Assembly (NCBI GenBank): GCA_041749015.1 | Contig: JBGTCD010000039.1 | Span: 1-64,000 of the forward strand | DNA from: JBGTCD01 sp041749015 | GTDB lineage: Bacteria > Bacteroidota > Bacteroidia > Cytophagales > Cyclobacteriaceae | Reading direction: 5' to 3' | Length of the DNA: 64,000 bases | Shown here: in pieces, positions 9,714 through 18,890 of the stretch | Layout of the letters: every line of letters begins with the position of its first letter | Numbering within the stretch: position 1 is the stretch's first letter | The notes under the pieces: model-generated | What the model was told of the DNA's origin: nothing | What the model saw: only the letters and a program-made list of their open reading frames with translations | Databases searched by the model: none | Program-made: the position numbers and the translations under genes

Positions 9714-10289
9714 TTAATCCTCCTTATTATTAAAAGGGTGCAATAGATCTCTGATATCTATTTTAACTTTACTTATATCTTCTCTGTACAGCCTTATCCT
9801 GCGGTTTCCATCCACTTTTACCCATACTTGTACGGATTTATCCTTGTTTTCATAATAAATAAATTTATTACCATCATACCAACGCTCAAGCATATCTTTT
9901 ACATCCAAAAGAAGATGCTCCACCTGCATGGCTTCATTCCAGGGAGCCCAGGCTTCATAATGAAATACAGCTGGCATTTCATATATTTTATTGTCATCAT
10001 CAAATTTGGGATAAAAATTCATTACCCCCTGGTATTTTAACTCCCCAGGTTTAAGCACATATTGCACTGAGAGGTTGGTAGGGCCTTGTCTGATAAGGCC
10101 TTCCTTGTTTAAATCCCAAGCGTGGGTATAAAATTCTTTCCTCCCCATATTGAAATTAATGCCGAGAAAAAGACTATCAAACCGTTGCCCCTTGGACAGT
10201 TCATCCTGCACCAATCGATCATATTCTGAATCATAACAACCAGAAAATACCATGGTAAAGACAGCCAAAAACAGAACCATATTCCTCAT
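9714..10289 (-). CDS. small lipoprotein of unknown function inside the propeller operon
   Basis: 191 residues, not recognised. A lipoprotein signal is clear (VFTMVFSGCYDS). The mature part is rich in Lys, Asp and aromatic residues with no repeat or catalytic motif I can name. Phrases such as DSLFLGINFNMGRKEFYTHAWDLN, quoted here only as its opening theme of GINFNMGRKEFY, suggest a compact fold in which a substrate- or partner-binding role is possible. Its ATG overlaps the stop of the first propeller gene by 4 bp (ATGA) and its stop is 1 bp from the next propeller gene, so it is translationally embedded between two paralogues. That position implies a job tied to those proteins, for example a chaperone or a complex subunit; this is inference only. 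Confidence 0.75.
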   Translation of the reverse strand: MRNMVLFLAVFTMVFSGCYDSEYDRLVQDELSKGQRFDSLFLGINFNMGRKEFYTHAWDLNKEGLIRQGPTNLSVQYVLKPGELKYQGVMNFYPKFDDDNKIYEMPAVFHYEAWAPWNEAMQVEHLLLDVKDMLERWYDGNKFIYYENKDKSVQVWVKVDGNRRIRLYREDISKVKIDIRDLLHPFNNKED

Positions 10290-13200
10290 AATCCCTGATT
10301 TATTTTAAATGCCTGTACTTCTTCATTATTCATTACAAATATAATATATGTATCCTGCCCAATCCCCATTTTTACAATATCTCTGACCTCTCCTCTGACA
10401 AATAATCCTGTTTGAGCTGCCTTCTCAACCTCAAATTTTCTATTTTCCAACCCTTTTAGATACACTCCAAATGAGGCATTCATACCGCCCATTTGCGGCT
10501 TGATCCTGGTTTGGTTGCCTCCTAAGATGATATCCATATTCCCATCCTCATTTGAATCATGAACAAATGAGGAAAAAACTTTTGTCAACTGAGCTTCTGT
10601 AGGTAGTGCGCCTTCAACAAATTTTTTACCCCCTTTATTATAAAAAATCTTGGTGTCCAGATGCCGGGCCTCAAGCACAAGAGCCTGATCCAGGACCTCC
10701 CGACCAAATATGGCCTCCATATCCGCATTGGTATAAGATTCGTAATTGGGAAATTTCTTTTTTATCGATGGGATTTGCTTTGCCAGTTCATGCAATAAAA
10801 CCATCGGATAGGCCTTCCCATTGTCTACATAACAAATGATCTGCTCAAGACTGCCATTCTGATCAAAATCATGGACATACATGCGCATGGGGTTTTCAGG
10901 AGATGCTCGATACCTGGAATTAAGGCCATGATTACCCACTATAAAGTCGGTAAAACCATCCCCATCAAAATCACCAATAGAGATGGATTCCCACAAACCA
11001 GTAAATCCTGACAAACCAAGGGCATCTGTAATTTCTGTTAACCCACCTGAGCCAAACCTAAATGCCCTGAGACCCATCCATTCTCCTGCAATCAAAAGCT
11101 CCGGACTGCCGTCATTTTCAATATCAATAAGGGCTCCGTCAGTAAATAATCCCGCATCCTGTAGCTGGGGTGCCACAGAACCGGAAACATCCTCGAAATT
11201 GCCTTTGCCATCATTCTTTAAGAAAAATACGGAAGCCGGTTTTCCATAAAAAAATGGGAGATGCCTGGTGCCCAGAATTAAATCAGTAAAACCGTCATTA
11301 TCAAAATCATGTGGAATAATGAAGGCAGCAGGTACCCTAATGTCGGTTTTGGCAAGCCAACCTTCTTTTTTAGTGAAATTACCTTTTCCATCATTGAGAT
11401 ATAGCCTGTCACGATAAGCAAAATCATTGTATCCAAATTCGCTACCGCCACTACCTACAAACAAATCCAGGTACCCATCGCCATCAGCATCGAAAAATAC
11501 GGCTACCACATCTTCTGATCGTTGATCCTTTTCAAATAAACCAGCTCCAGTGCGGGTAAAGGTGCCATTGATATTTTGTATATAAAGGGCACCCGGTTGG
11601 TCTTTCGCACCTCCAAGAAAAATATCATCCAGGCCGTCACCATTCACATCCCCAACGGCTGCTGCAGGTCCGGCATTGGAAAGCATTTCAAATAAAAGCC
11701 TGTCACGGTCAAAATCAGAGAACTGGTTTTCCACATGCCTGTATCCGGGAAAAGGATTTGGAATCCTGGTTAATGGATAGGTGATCTCCGAATCATTTAC
11801 AATTGACGAGATGGTCTTTTCAGTTTTATTATAATCAACCTTTAAAATCTGATTGGAGGGCACTTCATAAAGCATTGATATCCTACCATCCGGCCACTTT
11901 ATTTTCAAAGAGTCGATCGTAGAATATTTTCCAAGTCCTAAATGCAAACGGTGATCAATAGAAGAAAGGTAACCCTTTACCGGTGCCTGCTCCACGTAAA
12001 AAGTGTTGGGTCCGCAGTAAGCTGTGACCTGGCTTCCAATGGAAAAAGTATTGCCGGCCCCACCCTTGAGGTCCAACTGAATATAATGGTTGTTCCCATT
12101 TTGCTTGCCAAGGTTTTTGTAAATACTTAACGGGGCATTGATATTATTTACTACAAGGTCCAGAAAACCATCATTATTCAAGTCTGCATATGCAGCTCCA
12201 TTTGAAAACCCCAAAAAGTCAAGGCCAAGGTCGTTAGCTTTGTTTGTGAAATTAAGGGCTCCCTGATTTTCGAAAAGATAATTGGGCACTGGCACAGATG
12301 GCGCCCGATCTAAAAGGCCGGTAAGAAGAAGGCTATCACGCTTAAGCCTGGCAATAAGTCCTGGCTGGTTGGCAGAATAATTGATATAATCCTGATCGGT
12401 AAGATCTTTGGGGATACCATTTGCCACAAAAATATCTTTCAGGCCGTCATTATTATAATCAAAGATCAGGGCTCCCCAGCTCCAGTCGGTAGCATGGGTA
12501 TTGGTGAGCCTGCCAATTTCGCTGAAATGGACTAGTCTCGGGTTACCGGGTACCGGGCCCTGATTGAGTTGAAGGGTATTTCTGGTAAACTGATGATAGT
12601 ACCCGCTGGCCATATTAGCCTGGTATTTATCCCAATCTTCAAAAATGGTAGCCTTCTTAACCCGCGGCCAGGGCTCCGGAAGCATTTCCGACACATAAAT
12701 CTCAGGGTAACCGTCATTAGTAATATCAGCAATATCAGCCCCCATAGAACCAAGGCTGATCTCATTGATCATCATCTCCAAAGCCTCAGTAAATGTACCA
12801 TCACCATTATTGATATACAGATAGTCTTTTTCGAAAAAATCGTTAGATACATAAATATCCATCCACCCGTCTTTGTTAATGTCAGCCACGGTCACTCCCA
12901 GACCATATCCAATGGCGCTCCCAAAGATCCCTGCCTCCTCACTCACATCAGTGAACAAACCACCATCATTTCTATAAAGCTTATTACCACCAAAGGGATC
13001 CCGCTCTTCGCGCTGCCCCACTCTGAGATCATAAAATCCAACGGAGCGGGTGGAGTTATTAAGCAGGTAAAAATCAAGGTCCCCATCCTGATCATAATCA
13101 AAAAATACCGCATGAGTAGAAAGGCCGGTATCGGCTACACCCCATGCTTCCGCAGACTCGGTAAATGTGCTATCACCATTGTTGATAAAAAGCTTATTTT

Positions 13201-13636
13201 TTTGGTTGAGGCCTTCAGGACCCGCCACACAAACGAAAATATCCAGCAGCCCATCACCGTTGATATCGGCCATACTGACCCCGGTTGACCAGGATTCCGC
13301 ACAGCCTACCCCTGCCGATTCGGTAATGTCCTCAAACTGGAAATTACCTTTGTTCAAGTATAGTTTATTGGGCACCCGGTTACCGGCAATGTATATATCA
13401 ATGAGCCCATCGTTATTGATATCGCCCAGAGCTACTCCGGCACCATTATAAAAATTACGGTAAGTATAGGCGTTGAGGTGCTCATCATAATCAAGGTCAT
13501 TGGAAAAATTAATGCCGGTAGCCTCCGATGACTGTAACTCAAAACCCTTGGCAATATCAGATTTCTTTTCCTGAGTACAGGCCCAATTCAAAAGTAATAT
13601 GGCAAAAAATAAAAATCGAAAATACAGACAACACAT
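10286..13636 (-). CDS. FG-GAP/VCBS propeller lipoprotein with central ASPIC/UnbV domain (paralogue 1)
   Basis: 1116 residues from ATG 13636. Lipobox ILLLNWAC follows a short basic-hydrophobic signal. VCBS blades (GDINNDGLIDIYI, DINGDGLLDIFVC, DINKDGWMDIYV) lead to an ASPIC/UnbV domain at about 517-600 (SIGSQVTAY, KGYLSSIDHRLHLGLG) and a second VCBS block (DVNGDGLDDIFLGG, DADGDGYLDLFVG, DSNEDGNMDIILGG). The frame is open to an ATG at 13690, but that codon lies in the loop of the 13673-13706 terminator hairpin and would put 18 extra residues before the signal peptide, so 13636 is preferred. It is the first gene after susD and shares long identical stretches with the 6401-9712 protein. Role unknown, probably a surface component of the SusCD-linked system. 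Confidence 0.85.
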   Translation of the reverse strand: MCCLYFRFLFFAILLLNWACTQEKKSDIAKGFELQSSEATGINFSNDLDYDEHLNAYTYRNFYNGAGVALGDINNDGLIDIYIAGNRVPNKLYLNKGNFQFEDITESAGVGCAESWSTGVSMADINGDGLLDIFVCVAGPEGLNQKNKLFINNGDSTFTESAEAWGVADTGLSTHAVFFDYDQDGDLDFYLLNNSTRSVGFYDLRVGQREERDPFGGNKLYRNDGGLFTDVSEEAGIFGSAIGYGLGVTVADINKDGWMDIYVSNDFFEKDYLYINNGDGTFTEALEMMINEISLGSMGADIADITNDGYPEIYVSEMLPEPWPRVKKATIFEDWDKYQANMASGYYHQFTRNTLQLNQGPVPGNPRLVHFSEIGRLTNTHATDWSWGALIFDYNNDGLKDIFVANGIPKDLTDQDYINYSANQPGLIARLKRDSLLLTGLLDRAPSVPVPNYLFENQGALNFTNKANDLGLDFLGFSNGAAYADLNNDGFLDLVVNNINAPLSIYKNLGKQNGNNHYIQLDLKGGAGNTFSIGSQVTAYCGPNTFYVEQAPVKGYLSSIDHRLHLGLGKYSTIDSLKIKWPDGRISMLYEVPSNQILKVDYNKTEKTISSIVNDSEITYPLTRIPNPFPGYRHVENQFSDFDRDRLLFEMLSNAGPAAAVGDVNGDGLDDIFLGGAKDQPGALYIQNINGTFTRTGAGLFEKDQRSEDVVAVFFDADGDGYLDLFVGSGGSEFGYNDFAYRDRLYLNDGKGNFTKKEGWLAKTDIRVPAAFIIPHDFDNDGFTDLILGTRHLPFFYGKPASVFFLKNDGKGNFEDVSGSVAPQLQDAGLFTDGALIDIENDGSPELLIAGEWMGLRAFRFGSGGLTEITDALGLSGFTGLWESISIGDFDGDGFTDFIVGNHGLNSRYRASPENPMRMYVHDFDQNGSLEQIICYVDNGKAYPMVLLHELAKQIPSIKKKFPNYESYTNADMEAIFGREVLDQALVLEARHLDTKIFYNKGGKKFVEGALPTEAQLTKVFSSFVHDSNEDGNMDIILGGNQTRIKPQMGGMNASFGVYLKGLENRKFEVEKAAQTGLFVRGEVRDIVKMGIGQDTYIIFVMNNEEVQAFKINQGL

Positions 13637-13672
13637 AGCCAAAAACTTATTACCAAATAAAGATAAAAGAAA

Positions 13673-13706
13673 GAATCCCGTTCCGATCATAATCGGAACG
13701 GGATTC
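13673..13706 (-). terminator. strong hairpin between susD and the propeller genes
   Basis: A perfect 15-bp stem (gaatcccgttccgat, 13673-13687; partner 13692-13706) with a 4-base loop lies 35 bp after the susD stop. Read on the minus strand it is followed by a T-rich tract (tttcttttat). It looks like an intrinsic terminator or a processing/stability hairpin that would make susCD transcripts more abundant than the downstream lipoprotein genes, a common arrangement in Sus-type operons. Confidence 0.8.
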
Positions 13707-13741
13707 TTTCCCTGGATCTAAAATATATTGTTTAAAATTTC

Positions 13742-15238
13742 CTAGTAACCATCATTCTGCTGCAGGTTAGTATTAACCTGGATTTGGAAATCCGGAATGG
13801 GGAAAATATTTTTAGTAGTACTAGAGGCATTAGGCTTACCCCACCATGCATCATTAAATCTACCAAACCTGATCAGATCCGTCCTGCGATGCCCTTCAGC
13901 AAAAAACTCACGGCCTCGCTCAGCCAGAAGTCTGGCAGCCGTTAAGTTATCAAAGCCTGGCATGTTAGCCCTGGATCTGATCTCATTAACCAGGGCTAAT
14001 GCCTCAGTATCTCCATTATTCATTCTCCATAGGGCCTCTGCTTTCATCAATAATACATCAGCATACCGGAAAATTGGAAAAGAATTACTAAGATTAGCAC
14101 CTGCACCAATGGCAAACTCAAACTTTCCTACTCTCACGCCTTCCTGCCTCAAAGCATTTGGTGTAAGCTCAGTAATAAAAGGAGTGAAATTCACCGGAGG
14201 ACCGTCCGGATCAGCCGGCTCGGCACTATCATCGATAAGGATAGAACCATCTAATGCAAACTGCTGACCCTCCAGAAAACTATTAATTCTGACATCATTC
14301 TCATCAAAAGAATTATAAAAATCCTCTAATGAACTGTACCCATTCCAGGGTTGCTCCTGAAGACCATAGGTCTGCTGGCTGGCATAATGGAGGGTCATTT
14401 GACCAAGGTTGAATCCTTGTGCATTATCTTCATCATAATTCAAGACAAAGATATTTTCCATAGAGCCATTATTTCTGGTAGCAAAATTAGAAAAGAATAC
14501 TGGCTCCAATGAATACAATCCACCATCAATGACCTCCTGGCATGCATCAACTGCATCCTGCCATCTTGGGGTGCCGGTATACACTTCAGCATTTAAATAT
14601 AGTTTTGCTAAAATAGTCTGAGCCACATAAAAATTAACCCTACCAAAAGTGAGATCCGTACTTAGAAGATCCAGATTATTAACAAGGCTGGACTCTACAA
14701 AATTAAAGACCTCTTGTCTCGTATTGGTGGGGGGGCTACTGGATGTAGTTTCCTCTGTGATGATAGGCACATTGCCATATGCATCAAGAAGCCACCAATA
14801 TATAAGAGCTCTTAATGCTTCCAATTCAGCTTTAACAAACTCATTTTCACCAAAAGTAACCAAAAGGTTGTTTACAGTACCAATGGCACTATAACAGTAG
14901 TTCCAACCATTCAGAACAGCTTCCTCAGTAGGTAAATACTGGTGCCTGTGCACCCTGATCCATTGTCCACCATCTTCCCAGTCAGCACCTTTTTGGGTAA
15001 TGGCCATTTCATCAGAAGATATTTCATGTAAAGACCACAGGGAGTTATGTCCACCCCAGGTACCAACAATTGGCGAATACGCACTGGCTGCCAATACAGC
15101 AATTACATCGGGGTCATCAGATGTTAATACAGTTTCCTGTCTTAAATCCGAAAACAATTCCTGCTCTACATCACAACTGGCAACCCAGCCGAGCAGGATG
15201 ATTAACCCGACAACTCTTTTAGAATAATTCATCATCAT
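13742..15238 (-). CDS. SusD/RagB-family nutrient-binding lipoprotein
   Basis: 498 residues with lipobox LLGWVASC. SusD-type features are the N-terminal part with TPR-like helices (residues about 80-250, for example EAVLNGWNYCYSAIGTVNN and LRALIYWWLLDAYGNVP), the RYADVLLMKAEALWR helix near residue 390 and the C-terminal GHRRTDLIRFGRF and FPIPDFQIQVNTNLQQNDGY pattern diagnostic of the family. It forms the surface lid of a SusC transporter and binds the imported ligand. The gene starts 22 bp after susC and ends before the hairpin at 13673-13706. The substrate cannot be read from sequence; the trehalase in the same operon suggests a trehalose-like or glucoside ligand. Confidence 0.97.
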   Translation of the reverse strand: MMMNYSKRVVGLIILLGWVASCDVEQELFSDLRQETVLTSDDPDVIAVLAASAYSPIVGTWGGHNSLWSLHEISSDEMAITQKGADWEDGGQWIRVHRHQYLPTEEAVLNGWNYCYSAIGTVNNLLVTFGENEFVKAELEALRALIYWWLLDAYGNVPIITEETTSSSPPTNTRQEVFNFVESSLVNNLDLLSTDLTFGRVNFYVAQTILAKLYLNAEVYTGTPRWQDAVDACQEVIDGGLYSLEPVFFSNFATRNNGSMENIFVLNYDEDNAQGFNLGQMTLHYASQQTYGLQEQPWNGYSSLEDFYNSFDENDVRINSFLEGQQFALDGSILIDDSAEPADPDGPPVNFTPFITELTPNALRQEGVRVGKFEFAIGAGANLSNSFPIFRYADVLLMKAEALWRMNNGDTEALALVNEIRSRANMPGFDNLTAARLLAERGREFFAEGHRRTDLIRFGRFNDAWWGKPNASSTTKNIFPIPDFQIQVNTNLQQNDGY

Positions 15239-15260
15239 ATATAGTTAGGTTAACTCAATA

Positions 15261-18257
15261 TTATTTAAAACTTGCATTTACACCAAATGTTAACTGTGTA
15301 ACAGTAAAAAAGGTGCTTCTACGCTCCAAACCAGGCGCAAGTCCTGTTTGGAAACCATCCTCTAATACAGTATCTGTATAACGAACCTCAGGATCCACCC
15401 CGGTGTAATTGGTTATGGTCCAAAGGTTTTGCACCGCACCATAAGCCCTCACACGGGAGAAAACTTTGCTATTCAATACATTAAAATTATATCCAATTGA
15501 AGCGTTATCAAATCTTACAAATGACGCATCTTCCACATAAAAATCAGAAAATGTTGGGGTCGATACAATATTTGGATTTGTCAGACTTGTTACCACACTA
15601 TTCCAGGTATTGGAAGCAGGGTCTCTGTTTTCGTAAAATCCTCTATAAGAATTGTAAAGGTCATGACCAAATGTGCCTCTTATAAAGAAGTTGAGGTCCC
15701 AGTTTTTATACTGAAAGGTATTATTGAATCCAAACTCCCAGGTAGGAAGACCGTTTCCAATCACCCCCCAATCCTCTGGGCTTCCTGGGTCACCCGAAAG
15801 AGTCCCATCAGCTCCTCTAAAAACATAAAGTCCATTCTCATCAATTCCTGCTAGTTCGGGACCATACATATTTCCTATATTCTCTCCTTCACGGTTTCTA
15901 ATGATTTGATTGTTATTCTGTCCTGGTGAGCCGGGTGTTGAAAGCCTTATCTCCGAGAAACCAAGGTCACCAACTTGTAAGGTCTTAAGCTGGGTTCTTT
16001 GGTAGATTGTGAAATTGAGGCTAGGTGTCCAGTTGATCTGTCCAAACTGAAGTCCGTTTACATTTGCCAAAAATTCAAATCCGGCATTTTGGAGCTCGCC
16101 AATATTAGCCCAAGCAAATCCGGCAACATTATTAGGCGCATCAGCGCTAAACGGGTTTGGAGCCCCTGCCGGTAAACTTACTCCAAAAAGAAGATTATCA
16201 ATATTCCTGGTGTAATAATCCATAGAACCTGTTATCCTTCCATTAAATACTGAATAATCAAACCCTATATTATACTCGGTTTTAGTTTCCCATTGTAATG
16301 TAGGATTAGGGTCATTGAGTTGACGTGGCTCCACAAAAATATCATTTCGAGTAAGAGGATCACCATCAAGGTCGATTCTATTTCCTGTCCCAAACCTTGC
16401 AATGCCGAGTAATGGATTAGGCGGCAGGTTACCCGTTACACCGAATGATGCCCTGAATTTCAAGTTGTCAAATGGCCCAAGATCTGCTAATTGAGTAATG
16501 TCAACGCCAAAACTAGCTGCCGGAAAAAATCCACCACGATTCTCTGGTCCAAATCCACTATACTCTTCATATCTCGCACTGGCTGAGAAGAAATAAGTAT
16601 TATCATAATTCAAATTAAGTCTTGCAAAACCAGAGTTTAACACATCCTTTAATCTATTACTGAAAGCAAAAGTGTTGGCACCTTCACGAATAGCGCCAAA
16701 TTGTAATCCGTCAAAACCAAGGTCATCAAATAAAAACTGACGCACCTCCACACCAAACTCGTCATTATGATTTCTTTGAACGGCTCCTCCAACCAATAAA
16801 GTCGCATCAAGCTTATCCATTGGTTCAAAACTCCAATTCAAGGTGGCTTCCATAAGCTCATTAAGGTTGTTATATGCGGTCCTGTTGGCAATTCCTCCAC
16901 CACCAAAACCTCTGGCAGGGTCAAATTTACTCCAGTATCCGGCATTCATTCCGGTATTACGATCTTGAGAGTAACTAACGGCAATGACCAAATTATCCAG
17001 TATATCATAATCTGCCCTGAAGCTTGTCAATAAGCTTTTTCTTTCTTGCTGGAATGACTGCTGCTGTGCCAGTGCCACCGGGTTAAAGAAGTCAAATAAA
17101 TCTCTTTGAAAAAAACCACCATACCTGCTTGGGCCTTCAGGTTCAAAGACTGGTGCAGTAGGATTATATATGGTAGCATATCTGAATGCCTCATTATTGA
17201 TGGCGTTTTGATTTCTATTATTAAAGGCAGCATTCACCGACAACCTTAATTTTCCATCCAATGCACGGTGGTTGACACTTAATCTGGTATTAATTCTTTG
17301 GTTATCTACCCCTTCCACTACGCCCTGGTTGTCCCGATAGTTTAGAGAAACACGATAACTGGTGTTTTGGCTTGATCCACTCATAGCCAGATTATGAGTA
17401 TGACCAATTGCTGGTCTGGTCAATTCTTCAAACCAGTCGGTTTGAGATCCAAAATCAGTACCGCCGTTGGCTACATACTGTTCTGCGTTAAGCACCTGCA
17501 TTCTGTTAGCCACCTGGTCAAAGGTCACGAAACCATTGTATTCCAAAGATGAAGTAGGTACACCCATTTTACCTGATTTGGTAGTTACCAGGATCACACC
17601 GCTGGAACCTCTGGTACCATAAATAGCGGCAGCAGAGGCATCTTTAAGAATGTCAATGGTCTCAATGTCATTTGGGTCCACATTATCAAGTGAAGCGCCA
17701 ACCACGCCATCCAATACGATCAGTGGCTGGGTATTGGCACCGAAGGTGGAAAGCCCTCTCAGACGGATAGAAAAACCGGCATTTGGGTCACCACCAGGCC
17801 TTACTATAGAAAGGCCGGCAACCTTACCCTGAATAAGCTGTCCCGGGTCGGTTACGTTACCACGGTTGAAGTTTTCTTCACTGATACTGGCTACGGCGGA
17901 GGTTATTTCCTTACGCTCCTGGGTGCCGTATCCTACCACCACTACCTCAGAAAGCTGGGTTAGGTCAGGTGCCAGAGAGACATTAATAGATGTTCTGGTG
18001 CCAACCGCCACATCCTGCTTTACGTATCCTATATATGAAAACGCAAGCGTGGCATTAGCGCCCACACTCAACGTAAACCTACCATCAATATCGGTAATGG
18101 TCCCGTTGGAGGTGCCTGTTTCCACGACGTTTACACCTGGAATAGGCATGCCGTCACCGGCATCAGTCACCTGACCGCTTACAGTCCGCTCCTGGGCATG
18201 AAGAGAAGCCCCGGCACAAAAGACTGCTGTTATAATTAGCAGTAAAATCTTCTTCAT
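15261..18257 (-). CDS. SusC/RagA-family TonB-dependent outer-membrane transporter
   Basis: 998 residues. A Sec signal ends at SLHAQ. A carboxypeptidase-regulatory-like domain follows (VSGQVTDAGDGMPIPGVNV, about 24-105), then the conserved LSEVVVVGYGTQERKEITSA, a plug domain with KDASAAAIYGTRGSSGVILV near 210, and a C-terminal beta-barrel ending in VTQLTFGVNASFK. It imports a ligand captured by the adjacent SusD using TonB energy. The length is typical. Upstream, at about 130 bp, lies a LacI-type palindrome (18387-18398), and further up a 9-bp inverted repeat (18410-18439). No dedicated anti-sigma, ECF sigma or hybrid two-component gene is adjacent, so regulation is probably by an unlinked LacI-family protein. 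Confidence 0.97.
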   Translation of the reverse strand: MKKILLLIITAVFCAGASLHAQERTVSGQVTDAGDGMPIPGVNVVETGTSNGTITDIDGRFTLSVGANATLAFSYIGYVKQDVAVGTRTSINVSLAPDLTQLSEVVVVGYGTQERKEITSAVASISEENFNRGNVTDPGQLIQGKVAGLSIVRPGGDPNAGFSIRLRGLSTFGANTQPLIVLDGVVGASLDNVDPNDIETIDILKDASAAAIYGTRGSSGVILVTTKSGKMGVPTSSLEYNGFVTFDQVANRMQVLNAEQYVANGGTDFGSQTDWFEELTRPAIGHTHNLAMSGSSQNTSYRVSLNYRDNQGVVEGVDNQRINTRLSVNHRALDGKLRLSVNAAFNNRNQNAINNEAFRYATIYNPTAPVFEPEGPSRYGGFFQRDLFDFFNPVALAQQQSFQQERKSLLTSFRADYDILDNLVIAVSYSQDRNTGMNAGYWSKFDPARGFGGGGIANRTAYNNLNELMEATLNWSFEPMDKLDATLLVGGAVQRNHNDEFGVEVRQFLFDDLGFDGLQFGAIREGANTFAFSNRLKDVLNSGFARLNLNYDNTYFFSASARYEEYSGFGPENRGGFFPAASFGVDITQLADLGPFDNLKFRASFGVTGNLPPNPLLGIARFGTGNRIDLDGDPLTRNDIFVEPRQLNDPNPTLQWETKTEYNIGFDYSVFNGRITGSMDYYTRNIDNLLFGVSLPAGAPNPFSADAPNNVAGFAWANIGELQNAGFEFLANVNGLQFGQINWTPSLNFTIYQRTQLKTLQVGDLGFSEIRLSTPGSPGQNNNQIIRNREGENIGNMYGPELAGIDENGLYVFRGADGTLSGDPGSPEDWGVIGNGLPTWEFGFNNTFQYKNWDLNFFIRGTFGHDLYNSYRGFYENRDPASNTWNSVVTSLTNPNIVSTPTFSDFYVEDASFVRFDNASIGYNFNVLNSKVFSRVRAYGAVQNLWTITNYTGVDPEVRYTDTVLEDGFQTGLAPGLERRSTFFTVTQLTFGVNASFK

Positions 18258-18386
18258 AGAAACTTGGTTTAAGTTAAATAATATACTCTGTTGATAACAG
18301 TAGATTATCGATTTGTTAATTCAATGATAATAATTAAACCAATGAATAGCACATTAAAATAGGTAAAAATTTACGAAAACGTCTCC

Positions 18387-18398
18387 GCAAACGTTTGC
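18387..18398. promoter_or_regulatory. LacI-family-type operator upstream of susC
   Basis: The perfect palindrome gcaaacgtttgc sits in the context acgaaaacgtctcc-palindrome-aaaa from 18373. The same extended block recurs upstream of the SusE-like gene at 20016-20046, differing by a few bases. The core is the central-CG palindrome bound by LacI/PurR/CcpA-type regulators. It lies about 130 bp upstream of the susC ATG. Confidence 0.75.
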
Positions 18399-18409
18399 AA
18401 AAATACCTC

Positions 18410-18439
18410 TGATCAAAAAAAGTTTTCATATTTTGATCA
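18410..18439. repeat. inverted repeat TGATCAAAA-N12-TTTTGATCA
   Basis: Perfect 9-bp arms at 18410-18418 and 18431-18439, each containing the palindrome TGATCA, lie immediately beyond the LacI-type operator on its promoter-distal side relative to susC. This could be a second regulator site or a weak cruciform. There is no matching copy upstream of the SusE-like gene. Confidence 0.5.
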
Positions 18440-18520
18440 AATGAAGTTGATTTATCGTAGAGCCAGGGGGTTGACTCTTCCTAAAAATTGTGTCCATTTC
18501 AGGGTTGGCTCTGGCCGACA

Positions 18521-18563
18521 TTGACTTTGACTATGACTATGACCTTGACTCTAACAATAACAA
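18521..18563. repeat. degenerate hexamer tract (gactNt / aac units)
   Basis: Bases run ttgactttgactatgactat and continue with further gac-t and aac units. A tract of the same composition in inverted orientation occurs at 37820-37855, in both cases on the outside of a CGTCATT inverted element. Confidence 0.6.
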
Positions 18564-18569
18564 TTAAAT

Positions 18570-18709
18570 CGTCATTGCGAGGAAACCAGATACTGCGGTA
18601 GCAGAAGATGGTTGACGTGGCAATCTCGTTAATAGAAGCGTGTGCGACCTTTAAGTCTGAGAATGCCGGGCTCCTGCTCCTGGCGCCCAAACTCCCGCTC
18701 GCAATGACG
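18570..18709. repeat. inverted-repeat element with CGTCATTGCGAG ends
   Basis: Left arm cgtcattgcgag (18570-18581) is the exact reverse complement of ctcgcaatgacg (18698-18709), bounding a 116-bp interior. Short dispersed elements with CGTCATT...AATGACG ends are common in Bacteroidota intergenic DNA. A related partial unit (cgtcgttgcgac) follows near 18725. Confidence 0.7.
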
Positions 18710-18758
18710 GAAAGTTGTTTTTTTCGTCGTTGCGACTCCTCCAAATCCAGTCGCTTGC

Positions 18759-18777
18759 CCCTGCCTGCCAGGCAGGG
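18759..18777. repeat. short palindrome ccctgcct-gcc-aggcaggg
   Basis: Eight-base arms (18759-18766 and 18770-18777) around a 3-base loop, within the repeat-rich intergenic region. No gene or T-run is associated, so it is more likely a dispersed repeat than a terminator. Confidence 0.55.
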
Positions 18778-18890
18778 AGGTCTGGCGAGTGACCAGTTTG
18801 TTTTAAGCCTATGGCTTTTATTTCCTGCTTATCATGGTTTGGGATGGTTCGTGAGGACACGAACCTGGGCGGTAGTCAGAATCACCAAAC

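Noticed and set aside
12569..13288. 239-codon frame antisense to the first propeller gene
   Set aside because: An artefact of the repeated D-rich calcium loops read on the other strand (Ile/His/Thr-rich); no start signal.
13637..13690. N-terminal extension of the first propeller gene
   Set aside because: The upstream ATG is in the loop of the terminator hairpin and the extra 18 residues precede a complete lipoprotein signal.
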